Positions 39,152 to 46,809 of a DNA stretch of 64,000 nt are shown piece after piece. The stretch is from Ricordea florida. Lineage: Eukaryota > Cnidaria > Anthozoa > Corallimorpharia > Ricordeidae. Both the position numbers and the translations under genes were made by a program. The notes beneath the pieces were generated by a model that ran no database searches, was not told the DNA's origin, and saw only the letters and a list, made by a program, of their open reading frames with translations. How positions within the stretch are numbered: position 1 is the stretch's first letter; each line of letters starts with the position of its first letter. The DNA lies in NCBI GenBank assembly GCA_949710005.1, contig OX453273.1:7876177-7940176 (forward strand), written 5' to 3'.

Positions 39152-40086
39152 GGTATAACTTGAAGTTCTTCCCTTACAAACCCCCGCCTCGGCCCATCCA
39201 ATAAATAATATAAAATAGGTTGATTAGGTGAAACGACGCTACGCGTAATATCATAAACTTTGATACTCCAAATAGGATCAGTAGCGCGCCTTTTTTCACC
39301 ACCCTCAAGTTCGCCCGGGGATAATAAATATCTAACTTTAACGTCCGGCGGTAATCTAACCTCATCAGGCCCCACAACGCGATGATATCTTTTGGTTTCA
39401 ATATCAACCTCTTTCAGTTTTATAGCCTCAGCGGGCTCTTTACCAGTTATTCTCGTTTTTGTATTATTCAAAGTTTTTAGAATAGCTGATAATCTTTTCA
39501 CCCACATTCTAGATCGATCATCACTGATCATTTCTTGCGCATATTGATGACTAAATAATCTTTCTCCTAATATTCTGTTCGCATTTTCCACAAATGCTTG
39601 TGCTCTATGATTACCAGCTTCACTTCTTTGTATCCTCACATTATGGTAATTCATGAGTTTACTAACTTCTCCCATGAATTCTTTCCCAGGATCAACCATT
39701 AAAGTTTTTGGGAATTTTAATCTTCTAGAATATATTTTCTTAAAAGCTTCTGATATCTCTCGACTTTCTTTTGAGGTTAATGGCTCAGCATCTTTATATC
39801 TCGAGGCAATATCAACCAAAACTAACGCATATTTATATGTTTTTCTTCCAACTCTATCGTGCGGTAAAAATAATAAATCCGCTTGGTGAATCTGATTGGG
39901 TTTATCTAAAGTCCAGTGCGGTCTAGGAATATACCTTGGAGCAGGAAGATAGATTTGCCATATTGCCTGTTTCTGCAACCATTGTTTTGCCTCATTTTCA
40001 CTTACTCTAGCCTTCTCAGCCAATTTTGGAATTGCAGAATATCCTTTCCAATAACCTTCGGCCGAATAATATATTTTTGACATCAT
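39109..40086 (-). CDS. int: Retrovirus-type integrase (Polinton INT)
   Basis: This 325-residue DDE integrase inserts the linear element into the chromosome and makes the short target duplication. The catalytic triad is visible: D70 (HQADLLFLP), D132 (MVDPGKEF) and E167 (AFVENANR), the last two 34 residues apart, as in retroviral and Polinton integrases. The N-terminal 50 residues form a helical, winged-helix-like region (AEKARVSENEAKQWLQ). The C-terminal part (about 240-315) is basic and beta-rich, like the SH3/chromo-like tails of the family. It faces the polymerase gene and overlaps its end. Two successive ATGs open the gene; I took the first. Its upstream region, shared with the small gene at 40118, lacks a clear T(C/T)TAAA box on this strand. 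Confidence 0.95.
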   Translation of the reverse strand: MMSKIYYSAEGYWKGYSAIPKLAEKARVSENEAKQWLQKQAIWQIYLPAPRYIPRPHWTLDKPNQIHQADLLFLPHDRVGRKTYKYALVLVDIASRYKDAEPLTSKESREISEAFKKIYSRRLKFPKTLMVDPGKEFMGEVSKLMNYHNVRIQRSEAGNHRAQAFVENANRILGERLFSHQYAQEMISDDRSRMWVKRLSAILKTLNNTKTRITGKEPAEAIKLKEVDIETKRYHRVVGPDEVRLPPDVKVRYLLSPGELEGGEKRRATDPIWSIKVYDITRSVVSPNQPILYYLLDGPRRGFVREELQVIPYDTKLPPDSVLQR

Positions 40087-40091
40087 TTAAA
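40086..40091 (+). promoter_or_regulatory. TTTAAA box upstream of the 63-residue gene
   Basis: It lies 32 nt before the start at 40118 and touches the start codon of the divergent integrase gene. Confidence 0.45.
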
Positions 40092-40101
40092 AATAAACAA
40101 T

Positions 40102-40115
40102 TATCTTATAAATTA
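40102..40115 (+). promoter_or_regulatory. 14-bp start-proximal motif TATCTTATAAATTA, copy 1
   Basis: The word ends two bases before the ATG at 40118. The identical 14-mer ends two bases before the next start codon (copy 2 at 40323-40336). It is probably a transcription initiator or late-type promoter element shared by the two genes. Confidence 0.55.
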
Positions 40116-40117
40116 AA

Positions 40118-40309
40118 ATGGTGGCCGAGGAAGAAAAAATAAAATTTAGCGAAAACCAAATTAATCTCATGAAAAAAATTATCAGGAAAAAAATTCTATA
40201 TATGGAAGATGGCGATAAAATTTTTAATATTATGGTTTTAATTCCCGAGGCAAGAGAATGTTTATTAAAACATATTGGCGAGTTAGAAAATAGGACAACG
40301 CCGATTTAA
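40118..40309 (+). CDS. Small charged protein of unknown function
   Basis: A 63-residue product, lysine- and isoleucine-rich (FSENQINLMKKIIRKKIL), predicted mostly helical, with no signal peptide or membrane segment. I do not recognise the family. Support for a real gene comes from its position between integrase and capsid genes, a TTTAAA box 32 nt upstream, and the 14-bp start-proximal motif shared with the capsid gene. Its stop codon overlaps the TTTAAA box of the next gene. Confidence 0.6.
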   Translation: MVAEEEKIKFSENQINLMKKIIRKKILYMEDGDKIFNIMVLIPEARECLLKHIGELENRTTPI

Positions 40310-40310
40310 A
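40305..40310 (+). promoter_or_regulatory. TTTAAA box upstream of the capsid gene
   Basis: It lies 34 nt before the start at 40339 and includes the stop codon of the preceding small gene. Confidence 0.5.
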
Positions 40311-40322
40311 GGTTAACCAAAG

Positions 40323-40336
40323 TATCTTATAAATTA
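40323..40336 (+). promoter_or_regulatory. 14-bp start-proximal motif TATCTTATAAATTA, copy 2
   Basis: It is identical to the copy at 40102-40115 and again ends two bases before a start codon (40339). Confidence 0.55.
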
Positions 40337-40338
40337 CA

Positions 40339-41577
40339 ATGACGTCTGAAAAAATTAATCCAAACAGAATTCCAAAAGAACCCTTTGGTTTGAAGGCAGA
40401 ATCAACCTTGAATAGAATTACTCTAAATCCATCCTCAGCCAGCCCGGGAGAAACATTATACATAAATATTCCAAAACTCGCTGAGAATTTGGTGATCGTA
40501 CCCGGAAGTGTATCTCTTCTATTTGACTTGGATGTTGAGGGTCATGCGAATAATACGGTTGTGAATAATCTAGGTCGCAATCTTGTAACCAGACTAAAAG
40601 TTCTTTTTGGAGGAGAAACATTGCAAGATACTCAAAGATATGATTTATTTCAAACATATTCCGATTTATTCTTAACCGAAGAAGAGCGAGAAGATAGATT
40701 AAAACAGGGCATTTCTTCTATAGATATTAGAAGACATAGAACAAAATCTGGAGATGCAAAAACTGGAATAGATGTAAAAGAAATTGCTCTTGCTAAAGTT
40801 CACGGTTCAAAGTATAGAATACCAATAAATCACCCTATTTTAAACGATCATGGAGTTTTTTATCCGAAAGCGTTGGAAAACCATTTAATATTTGAGCTTA
40901 CTCTTGCGCCAATCAATAATATTATTATTTATTCTGATACAACTAAAGCGCCGTCATATTCAATCAAAAACTTAGAGTTAGAATACTCTTCAATTTCAAG
41001 CGAATACTTGGCTCGCGAGGCGCAAGCAGCTTATCAAGTTGGCAAAGGATTCTTTTATGAAAATGTTACCTTGCACAAAACTTTTACTTTTTCAATTGGC
41101 GGTGATGGTGTTATTAATCAGCATATTAATTTGCCGAGAAGATCAATGACGGGAATATTGTTTTTGTTTTTATTGCCTCAAGCTGCTGGGTCAAGAGATT
41201 CAGAAAATTTTTATAATCCCGGTATATCTTCCGTTGAAATTGATGTCGATGGCGTGCCAAATAGAATATACTCTAGAGGAATGATTCCGTCTGATCTTTG
41301 GGAATCCGTGAAAAAGCGCTTCCGATCAACGGGACAAATTTCATTGAAAGAAAAAGAATTTTACGCGGATAAGTTTGCTCTTTGGGTTGATACTAGAACG
41401 CATCCAGATAATAGTATTCATGGCGGAGGACTTGCTCTAAATAATACTCATGATGGTGTAAAAATAGAAATTAAAAGGAAACAAAGCGGATCCGGAACAA
41501 TAACTTGCCATATGTTTGTCGTAGCTGATGCAATGCTGGAAATAATGAATTCAAGTTTGAGATCAATTAAGTACTAA
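40339..41577 (+). CDS. Probable major capsid protein (double jelly-roll type)
   Basis: A 412-residue, beta-rich protein without membrane segments. From memory it matches a protein family common in cnidarian Polintons: an early SPGETLYINIPKL and VNNLG.NLV....V.FGG block, then DLF.TY.DLFLTEEERE, and near the C terminus FYNPGI, DLWESVKKRF, FALWVDTRTHPDNSIHGGG and TCHMF..ADAM. Size, beta-richness and its place directly before the packaging ATPase fit a double jelly-roll capsid protein, as known for Polintons and adintoviruses. The family match is an observation against memory; the fold is inference. The main alternative for capsid is the 529-residue product at 46810, which has a membrane anchor and fits less well. 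Confidence 0.75.
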   Translation: MTSEKINPNRIPKEPFGLKAESTLNRITLNPSSASPGETLYINIPKLAENLVIVPGSVSLLFDLDVEGHANNTVVNNLGRNLVTRLKVLFGGETLQDTQRYDLFQTYSDLFLTEEEREDRLKQGISSIDIRRHRTKSGDAKTGIDVKEIALAKVHGSKYRIPINHPILNDHGVFYPKALENHLIFELTLAPINNIIIYSDTTKAPSYSIKNLELEYSSISSEYLAREAQAAYQVGKGFFYENVTLHKTFTFSIGGDGVINQHINLPRRSMTGILFLFLLPQAAGSRDSENFYNPGISSVEIDVDGVPNRIYSRGMIPSDLWESVKKRFRSTGQISLKEKEFYADKFALWVDTRTHPDNSIHGGGLALNNTHDGVKIEIKRKQSGSGTITCHMFVVADAMLEIMNSSLRSIKY

Positions 41578-41598
41578 CCGAAGGGAAGAATCTGACCG

Positions 41599-41604
41599 TC
41601 TAAA
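41599..41604 (+). promoter_or_regulatory. TCTAAA box upstream of the packaging ATPase
   Basis: TCTAAAAAC begins 31 nt before the start at 41630. The same nine bases occur 32 nt before 42820 and 30 nt before 48944. Confidence 0.55.
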
Positions 41605-41629
41605 AACATAATGTTATGATACAAAAATC

Positions 41630-42256
41630 ATGGAAGATTTACGAGATAAAATACCATTCTATTGTATTATAACAGGACCCACAAATTGCGGAAAAACAAA
41701 GTACTTAATTGAACAGCTCCGAGGCCCATTCCGAAAAGTTTTTGAATATATTGTTTTAATTTGTCCGACTTATTCTAAAAATAAAACTTATCATAATTTT
41801 GCCCTGGGGGATAAACATTTCTATAAATTGTCGCCGGATGCTAGTAACGTTGAGGAGATTAATGAATTACTAACTGATTGCCAAACTTTATTCTCCGGAA
41901 CCAATACGCTAATAATTCTAGATGATTGCGCAGTATCCACTGATCTGAAGAAAAGATCCAATAAATTTATTGATTTGGCGTTCTCCGGAAGGCATCACGG
42001 ATTATCAGTTTGGGTTCTAACCCAGCAATTAACATCCATAGCAAAACCATTTCGCGAAAATGTAGCTTGCGTTGTTACTTTCCATAATCCTTCTCAGAAA
42101 GGTATGAAAATGTTTTTCGAAGATTACGGAGGTGATTTGGATTATGAATTGGAGAAAAAGTTTGTTAAACTCCTGAAAACCGAAAAATATTCTAGGTTAT
42201 GTTTATCTTTGCGATATCCATTTAATTGCTATTTAGAGATACCAGAAGTGATTTAA
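41630..42256 (+). CDS. DNA-packaging ATPase (FtsK/HerA, A32-like)
   Basis: A 208-residue P-loop ATPase that would pump the genome into the capsid. Walker A is GPTNCGKT at 16-23 and Walker B is LIILDD at 94-99. The stretch RHHGLSVWVLTQQ (about 121-133) is the conserved arginine/glutamine sensor region typical of A32-type packaging ATPases of Polintons, virophages and large DNA viruses. Length is usual for the family. It follows the capsid gene and is followed after 6 bp by the next gene. Confidence 0.93.
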   Translation: MEDLRDKIPFYCIITGPTNCGKTKYLIEQLRGPFRKVFEYIVLICPTYSKNKTYHNFALGDKHFYKLSPDASNVEEINELLTDCQTLFSGTNTLIILDDCAVSTDLKKRSNKFIDLAFSGRHHGLSVWVLTQQLTSIAKPFRENVACVVTFHNPSQKGMKMFFEDYGGDLDYELEKKFVKLLKTEKYSRLCLSLRYPFNCYLEIPEVI

Positions 42257-42262
42257 CAAAAG

Positions 42263-42769
42263 ATGCCAAGCTTAGAAGATTACATTGAAGAAAAAACTGA
42301 TGACAAACAAAGTGAGGATATTGAAGTTAAACAAGAATCTCTTGCGATTCTCGCCGCTCTTGGAACCACAAAGGAATATTTAGGGGTTGATATGAGTCTG
42401 GGTGATGTTAAAAAATTAACGGAAAAAGATGTAGAAAAATATTTTAATCGTTATCAAGCAGTAATGGGTAAGAAAATTAACGGAGGATTAATAGATTCAT
42501 CCCTTCAATTAGTTTCCAAACTTATTTCTTATTTAGTTCCGGTTGATGATATAGAATCTCTTTGCAATGATCTGAAAAATGATGATTTGGTTAATCGCGA
42601 ACTATCAAACATTGTGGGTCTCTTAGCATTGAAAGCAGGAAGACTGGCAGCACTTGCTAGCGTTATATTTCAAGTAGCTAAACACATAAAATTCAACAAA
42701 AATCAACAAGAACCAGGTAATGATAGCACAACTGAGCATAATACTAAGCAATCTGCTGAAGGGGGTTGA
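42263..42769 (+). CDS. Conserved Polinton protein, unknown function
   Basis: A 168-residue product. The N-terminal 25 residues are acidic. The middle has DVEKYFNRYQAVMGKKINGG followed by a hydrophobic stretch (LVSKLISYLVPVDD) and a second hydrophobic helix at about 114-142 (LSNIVGLLALKAGRLAALAS). The pattern YQ..MG..I.GGLIDS and REL.NI.G..ALK.GRL.AL resembles a protein I remember next to the ATPase in cnidarian Polintons; its role is not known to me. It starts 6 bp after the ATPase stop and has only a weak box (TTTAGA, 31 nt upstream, inside the ATPase gene), so it may share the ATPase transcript. Confidence 0.75.
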   Translation: MPSLEDYIEEKTDDKQSEDIEVKQESLAILAALGTTKEYLGVDMSLGDVKKLTEKDVEKYFNRYQAVMGKKINGGLIDSSLQLVSKLISYLVPVDDIESLCNDLKNDDLVNRELSNIVGLLALKAGRLAALASVIFQVAKHIKFNKNQQEPGNDSTTEHNTKQSAEGG

Positions 42770-42787
42770 TACTGTGTATTAAACAGA

Positions 42788-42793
42788 TCTAAA
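42788..42793 (+). promoter_or_regulatory. TCTAAA box upstream of the 140-residue gene
   Basis: GATCTAAAAACT lies with its TCTAAA 32 nt before the start at 42820; the same 12-mer occurs before 48944. A second TCTAAA (42809-42814) lies much closer to the start and is probably incidental. Confidence 0.55.
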
Positions 42794-42819
42794 AACTTAT
42801 TTATAGCATCTAAATAACA

Positions 42820-43242
42820 ATGTCTGAACAAAATGAACAAGTTGAGCAAATTACAGCAGATCCTACACCTGAAAATAAAGATACTAAAAAGAGGGAGAAA
42901 GATCCTAAAAAAGTCGCAGCTGGAAAGAAATTAGCAGAATATAATAAAAAAGCAAAAGATGCATTATCCAGGGAGATGAAACGCGAAGAAAAAATGAAAC
43001 AGGAAGAGGCGCAAAATGATGAAGCGAAATCGTGGCTTCCAGAGTTATCTTTTACTACTGTTTTATCTGTTATTGGATTGGGGTTTACAGCATTTGATCT
43101 TTTTATGAGATATCGGGAAAAAGCTAGAGATGGTTACACTGAATATAAAAATAGGATACCTGATTTAGCGCAAGTTCCACAAATACCCCAACCCTCAAAA
43201 ATTCCATTGCATCTAACTCCAAAATCTTTAGGAATGGAATAA
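42820..43242 (+). CDS. Small single-pass membrane protein, probable virion component
   Basis: A 140-residue product with a basic, lysine-rich N-terminal half (about 21-66; KDPKKVAAGKKLAEYNKKAK), one membrane segment at about 77-97 (FTTVLSVIGLGFTAFDLF), and a proline-rich C-terminal tail (about 113-135). Similar basic-plus-membrane proteins occur in cnidarian Polintons as I remember them. The basic part could contact DNA or capsid while the hydrophobic part sits in a membrane; this is inference. Confidence 0.7.
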   Translation: MSEQNEQVEQITADPTPENKDTKKREKDPKKVAAGKKLAEYNKKAKDALSREMKREEKMKQEEAQNDEAKSWLPELSFTTVLSVIGLGFTAFDLFMRYREKARDGYTEYKNRIPDLAQVPQIPQPSKIPLHLTPKSLGME

Positions 43243-43254
43243 TCTCAAAAGTCA

Positions 43255-43260
43255 TTTAAA
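43255..43260 (+). promoter_or_regulatory. TTTAAA box upstream of the 72-residue gene
   Basis: It lies 33 nt before the start at 43288. The gene at 43506 has no box at this spacing and probably shares this transcript. Confidence 0.45.
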
Positions 43261-43287
43261 AGTTTCTTAATGATACAGTAAAAAATT

Positions 43288-43506
43288 ATGTCAACTGAAA
43301 ACAAACTTGTGAAAACTGTAACTGATTCAGCCGTACTTATTGGGTTGGGGGCTGGGGTTGGATATGTAGCCAAAAAGATGATGAAAGAATCATTTTTGAG
43401 CGATCCATCCTCAAGTATTACAAATTATGCAAAGTGGGTAGCTGTATTATCCGGAAGCATGTATCTTAAAACATATTTAGAGGATCAAAAGATTTTACCA
43501 AAATAA
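43288..43506 (+). CDS. Small two-pass membrane protein
   Basis: A 72-residue product with two hydrophobic segments, about 12-29 (AVLIGLGAGVGYVAKK) and about 46-61 (WVAVLSGSMYLKTYL). I do not know its function. The last base of its stop codon is the first base of the next start codon, so the two genes are probably expressed together. Confidence 0.7.
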   Translation: MSTENKLVKTVTDSAVLIGLGAGVGYVAKKMMKESFLSDPSSSITNYAKWVAVLSGSMYLKTYLEDQKILPK

Positions 43507-43904
43507 TGGCATTAGCATCAATAGCAATGATGATTGGAGGAGCTGTATTAAATGCATCGGCATTTACTGGAGGAAATATTCTTGCAAAATATTTAACTGG
43601 AAGAAAGGTTGATACAGAAAGAATAAGACACGATAAAGCAATGGAAAAATATCAAAGAGATTACGCCGAATATCAGGAAAAAAGACTAAAAAGGATTGAT
43701 TGGGAAAATAAGAAAAAGGATGAAAAATATCAAGCATCAAAAAATATTTCGACTACAAATCAGGCTTTTGAATTGTACGCTCAAATGAATGAACCAAAAT
43801 TCTCTGATTATTACAAACCAAGCGATAATCAAAAAACAGGAGAAATGGCATATGTCGGGGTTGGAATGTTAGGTTTAGGTTACGCAGTCAGTAAAATATT
43901 ATAA
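43506..43904 (+). CDS. Conserved Polinton membrane/coiled-coil protein
   Basis: A 132-residue product. It has an N-terminal hydrophobic segment (MALASIAMMIGGAVLNASAF, 1-20), a charged coiled coil at about 36-78 (RHDKAMEKYQRDYAEYQEKR), the motif FSDYYKPSDNQ at 99-109 and a C-terminal hydrophobic segment at about 114-131. I recognise this arrangement, MALAS.G..I.GGA..NA.AF..GN, RHD.A.E..Q and LSDFY.PS, from cnidarian Polintons. The function is unknown; a structural role in the particle is plausible. It overlaps the previous gene by one base and ends just before a hairpin. Confidence 0.8.
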   Translation: MALASIAMMIGGAVLNASAFTGGNILAKYLTGRKVDTERIRHDKAMEKYQRDYAEYQEKRLKRIDWENKKKDEKYQASKNISTTNQAFELYAQMNEPKFSDYYKPSDNQKTGEMAYVGVGMLGLGYAVSKIL

Positions 43905-43914
43905 ATTATTTTTT

Positions 43915-43944
43915 GTTATGTAACCCGTAATTGGGTTATATAAC
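43915..43944. terminator. Hairpin at convergent gene junction 1
   Basis: Arms GTTATGTAACCC and GGGTTATATAAC (one G-U type mismatch) surround the loop GTAATT, between the stop codons of the genes ending at 43904 (+) and 43967 (-). A near copy lies at 49583-49612 at another convergent junction. Likely a two-way 3'-end signal. Confidence 0.65.
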
Positions 43945-43966
43945 ACAAGTATATTTATTATTTGGT

Positions 43967-44779
43967 TTATATGAGAATCCCGTCATCAGAATCTTCATAA
44001 CCAATATAGGAAGAAGCAGATTCGCCGTCAGAAATAATTACTTCTGGTTTATATTTTTTGCGTGGAGCTAATCTTTTAATTTCCTTTTTCGTTTCAATAA
44101 GAGCATCATAAAGTTTTACTTGCAATGAAATACGCGCGCCAATAAATATTGATTCAATTTTGATTGAGCACTCTGCGTGGCAACCTTTATTGATTAAATC
44201 CTTGGGGTTTATTGTCTCATTGCAATCCTCACTTCTAATATCATAAAACTTTGTAAGAAATTCTCCCTTTTTGTACGAAATTAATTTGGGATATAATGTC
44301 GGCCCCCTATCAGGAACTCTTTGCATATAAGGTTTGTTTTTACCATCCTCAATTTTTTCCATTTTCCAATAAAGAGGATTAAGACCTCCCTTTGTTTTCG
44401 TAAGATCAGATCTTTCCAACTCAAATAGTTCAATTTCTTCTTTATTTTCCAAAATATGATCAATGCAGCAATCTACTATTTCATTAAATTTTTCTATCCA
44501 TTTTTCCTCTTCATCGGTGGGTTTATTTCCACTCCATAAACATAAAGGAAAAGAATAAGTTGAAAAACTTTCGGAAACTCCAAATGAATACAACCGGTTG
44601 GTTGGAATAACTAGTTCTCCTTCAGTTCCATCTTCATTTTTTGTAAAAATTTTAATTCTTCTAAATTCTACTTTTGGTTTTTTATCTGGAACTTCACCTA
44701 AGATTGGTTTAGAAAAGATCATACTTTTTTTGGGATTATAATTATTAATATCTATTAATTGAGTATTTTCGTTCATCAT
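43967..44779 (-). CDS. DUF2738-like protein, probable single-stranded-DNA-binding protein
   Basis: A 270-residue product. The blocks GVSESFSTYSFPLCLWSGN (67-85) followed by PTDEEEKWIEKFNEIVDCC, then LNPLYWK (133-139), GPTLYPKLI (159-167), TKFYD (176-180) and SIKIESIFIGARISLQVKLY (205-224) match what I know of DUF2738 of nucleocytoplasmic large DNA viruses, a family proposed to be related to the poxvirus I3-type ssDNA-binding proteins. The tail is acidic (DGESASSYIGYEDSDDG), as in many ssDNA-binding proteins. It would protect displaced strands during protein-primed copying. A TTTAAA box lies 36 nt upstream on its own strand. The family call is from memory; the function is inference. Confidence 0.75.
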   Translation of the reverse strand: MMNENTQLIDINNYNPKKSMIFSKPILGEVPDKKPKVEFRRIKIFTKNEDGTEGELVIPTNRLYSFGVSESFSTYSFPLCLWSGNKPTDEEEKWIEKFNEIVDCCIDHILENKEEIELFELERSDLTKTKGGLNPLYWKMEKIEDGKNKPYMQRVPDRGPTLYPKLISYKKGEFLTKFYDIRSEDCNETINPKDLINKGCHAECSIKIESIFIGARISLQVKLYDALIETKKEIKRLAPRKKYKPEVIISDGESASSYIGYEDSDDGILI

Positions 44780-44809
44780 TTTATTTTCTTTTATTTTATA
44801 TTTTTTTAT

Positions 44810-44815
44810 TTTAAA
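44810..44815 (-). promoter_or_regulatory. TTTAAA box upstream of the DUF2738-like gene
   Basis: It lies 36 nt upstream of the start on the minus strand, in the divergent region shared with the gene at 44861; that gene has its own box at 44828. Confidence 0.45.
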
Positions 44816-44827
44816 TCATTTTCTTCG

Positions 44828-44833
44828 TCTAAA
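44828..44833 (+). promoter_or_regulatory. TCTAAA box that decides the start at 44861
   Basis: It lies 33 nt before the ATG at 44861 but only 18 nt before the ATG at 44846, and downstream of the ATG at 44759. The usual spacing therefore favours 44861. Confidence 0.5.
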
Positions 44834-44860
44834 GATTTCATACTGATGAGTAAAAAAATC

Positions 44861-46075
44861 ATGGCAACATTACCAGAAATACCGGACGATGATCCCATTG
44901 GATTGGGGGAAGAAGAAGATCCTGATGATTATGATGAAGATAGTCAACTACTTGGCAGAAAACCATCAAAAATACCTGTTCGAGTAACATCTACAACCAG
45001 AGGTGAAAGGAATTATGAGAATGAGGGGGCGAGACCTAAAACACAATTACCAAGCAAAGAAATAAATATTCGTGGTATGGAAAATGAAAATGAACAAGCG
45101 AAGAGAGATATTTTAAATAAATTTCCAGAAGCAGAAACTAAAATATTTTTGTACAAATATGATGCGTGGGGTAAAATCATAGTTGCAGTCTCCCGAATAA
45201 ATTCTGTATGGCATGATTTATTCGATAAAAATGGTGATATTAATAAAAAACTCCCTGTCACCATATTGAATGCTCTGGGTAAAAAATCAGGAGAAGTTGT
45301 TCAGGCTGGCGATGATCTTTTATCTCAATTAAATGAAAAAAATGAAGAAATTAGGGATTTGCGTAATGCATTAGATGGTTTAAGAGCAGTAGCAGAAACA
45401 AGTCAATTCGAAATAGATCGATATGTTTCAATTGAAAGAGAATTGCGGGGTATGATTGAACGAAATGAAACCGCAATAGCTGAAAAAGATAGTTATTTAG
45501 AAGCTGCTGTTAGACAGAAGGTTGATGCAAAACAATATGCAGAAACTTTACTCAATGATTTGAAAGAACTCAAAACCGAGAATGAAAAGGGTAAGAAAGA
45601 TTTGGCTAGCTTGAAAAATATTGAACAAAGTCGAGATAGGTTGGCTAAAAGGGTTGAAACTTACGATGAACTATCGAGAAAACAGTTAATATTAAACGAA
45701 GAAGAAATGGCTGATATTGGGAGAAAAAATGATGAAATACTTAAAAATATGCCATTACGTGATCGACTAAAGTATTTATTCAAAAAGTATGGTTTTACAG
45801 TTTTTGCTGTTATGAGTGCGGTAGGTGCCATCATTGGGGTTATAGTTTCTAATCTTTCAAAGGGTTTATCTGCTTTGGGAAGGGGAGTTGGAAAGGGATT
45901 AAAAACTTTAGGTAAAAAATTAGGTGAAATATTACCCGGAATGGTTGGTGCAATAGTTAGCTTTCTTTTTAAAACAGCGGGAGAAGTTATTGGGTTTTTA
46001 GGAAAGAATGCTTGGTTATTGATAATGACCGTGGTTCTATATTTTGTGGAAAATATAAAAAAGAAGAGTAAGTAA
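44861..46075 (+). CDS. Coiled-coil protein with C-terminal membrane segments, conserved in cnidarian Polintons
   Basis: A 404-residue product from the chosen start. An acidic N terminus (PDDDPIGLGEEEDPDD) is followed by a globular stretch, a long coiled coil at about 151-296, then glycine-rich hydrophobic segments: about 310-331 (FAVMSAVGAIIGVIVSNL), 361-380 (MVGAIVSFLFKTAGEVIGFL) and 384-399 (AWLLIMTVVLYFVENI), with LGRGVGKGLKTLGKKLGEIL between them. The PLRDRLK..FKKYG plus this C-terminal block is familiar from many cnidarian Polintons. It is probably a membrane-associated structural protein; I do not know its role. The frame is open to 44759, but the upstream part is low-complexity, overlaps the divergent gene, and lies upstream of the TCTAAA box; 44846 is the main alternative start. 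Confidence 0.8.
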   Translation: MATLPEIPDDDPIGLGEEEDPDDYDEDSQLLGRKPSKIPVRVTSTTRGERNYENEGARPKTQLPSKEINIRGMENENEQAKRDILNKFPEAETKIFLYKYDAWGKIIVAVSRINSVWHDLFDKNGDINKKLPVTILNALGKKSGEVVQAGDDLLSQLNEKNEEIRDLRNALDGLRAVAETSQFEIDRYVSIERELRGMIERNETAIAEKDSYLEAAVRQKVDAKQYAETLLNDLKELKTENEKGKKDLASLKNIEQSRDRLAKRVETYDELSRKQLILNEEEMADIGRKNDEILKNMPLRDRLKYLFKKYGFTVFAVMSAVGAIIGVIVSNLSKGLSALGRGVGKGLKTLGKKLGEILPGMVGAIVSFLFKTAGEVIGFLGKNAWLLIMTVVLYFVENIKKKSK

Positions 46076-46079
46076 CAAA

Positions 46080-46085
46080 TTTAAA
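46080..46085 (+). promoter_or_regulatory. TTTAAA box upstream of the 199-residue gene
   Basis: It lies 34 nt before the start at 46114. Confidence 0.45.
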
Positions 46086-46113
46086 GATATCGCGGCGATC
46101 AGTAAAATACAAT

Positions 46114-46713
46114 ATGGATGACTACAATAAAATTTACCCCGTATTACCCAATAATACTGATCCTATTAATTTCAGACTTCAAAAATCAAGCGAGGTATTA
46201 CAAAATCTTGAGAAAGAAATCAAACATTACGAAGAAGTACGAAAAAAATATAATAGGGCGAGAGGAATATTTACAAAAATTAGTATTTCTGGCGGATTGA
46301 TTTCAGTTATTCTATCTGCAAGCGGATTAGGAACTTCTCTCACAGGTTTTGGTGCTATTGTTGGTGTGCCTTTGGGCGTTGTTGGTGGGGTTTTTGGTGG
46401 ATTATCGATTGGATTCGGTTATGCAGCAAAAAGACTTTCTGGAAAAGTTAGTAAACACGAACAAACCGTCGCAATTGCAAAATCAAAATTAAACACAATT
46501 AACGATTTGGTTTCAAAAGCTCTGAAAGATAATGTTATATCCGACCAAGAATTTTCCATAATTTTGGCGGAGTTGGAAAAGTTCCAAAAACTAAAACAAG
46601 AAGTTCGACAAAAATTTAGAAAAGACGCAGAAAAAAACTTCGACATGTCGATTATAAGGAAGAAAGTTCGCGAAGATCTATTGAAAGAACTTACCGGAGG
46701 GAAAGGACATTAA
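46114..46713 (+). CDS. Glycine-rich hydrophobic hairpin protein, conserved in cnidarian Polintons
   Basis: A 199-residue product. A helical N terminus (LQNLEKEIKHYEEVRKKYNRAR, about 30-50) leads into two glycine-rich hydrophobic segments, about 55-75 and 79-104 (GAIVGVPLGVVGGVFGGLSIG), then SKLNTINDLVSKALKDNVIS (124-143) and a charged helical tail. I recognise the E..LRKKY.RA and KLNTI.D.VSKAL.D..ISD.EF pattern from cnidarian Polintons. The GxxxG-rich pair would insert into membranes. The function is unknown to me. Confidence 0.8.
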   Translation: MDDYNKIYPVLPNNTDPINFRLQKSSEVLQNLEKEIKHYEEVRKKYNRARGIFTKISISGGLISVILSASGLGTSLTGFGAIVGVPLGVVGGVFGGLSIGFGYAAKRLSGKVSKHEQTVAIAKSKLNTINDLVSKALKDNVISDQEFSIILAELEKFQKLKQEVRQKFRKDAEKNFDMSIIRKKVREDLLKELTGGKGH

Positions 46714-46773
46714 AACTTGTATATGAGAAAACTGAAGTTGGTTGTAATTGTTTTACATCTTATTCTTAAAAGA

Positions 46774-46779
46774 TCTAAA
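46774..46779 (+). promoter_or_regulatory. TCTAAA box upstream of the 529-residue gene
   Basis: AGATCTAAAGATC lies with its TCTAAA 36 nt before the start at 46810. Confidence 0.5.
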
Positions 46780-46809
46780 GATCACATTATTTGAAACACA
46801 AAGAATAAG

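Noticed and set aside
39109-39175. A hairpin at the polymerase/integrase convergent junction
   Set aside because: Only weak, interrupted self-complementarity (around ACTTAGTATC and GGTATAACTT) inside overlapping coding sequence; not comparable with the three clear junction hairpins.
42809-42814. A second TCTAAA just before the start at 42820
   Set aside because: At 11 nt from the ATG it does not fit the usual 30-36 nt spacing; TCTAAA also occurs by chance inside coding regions of this AT-rich element.
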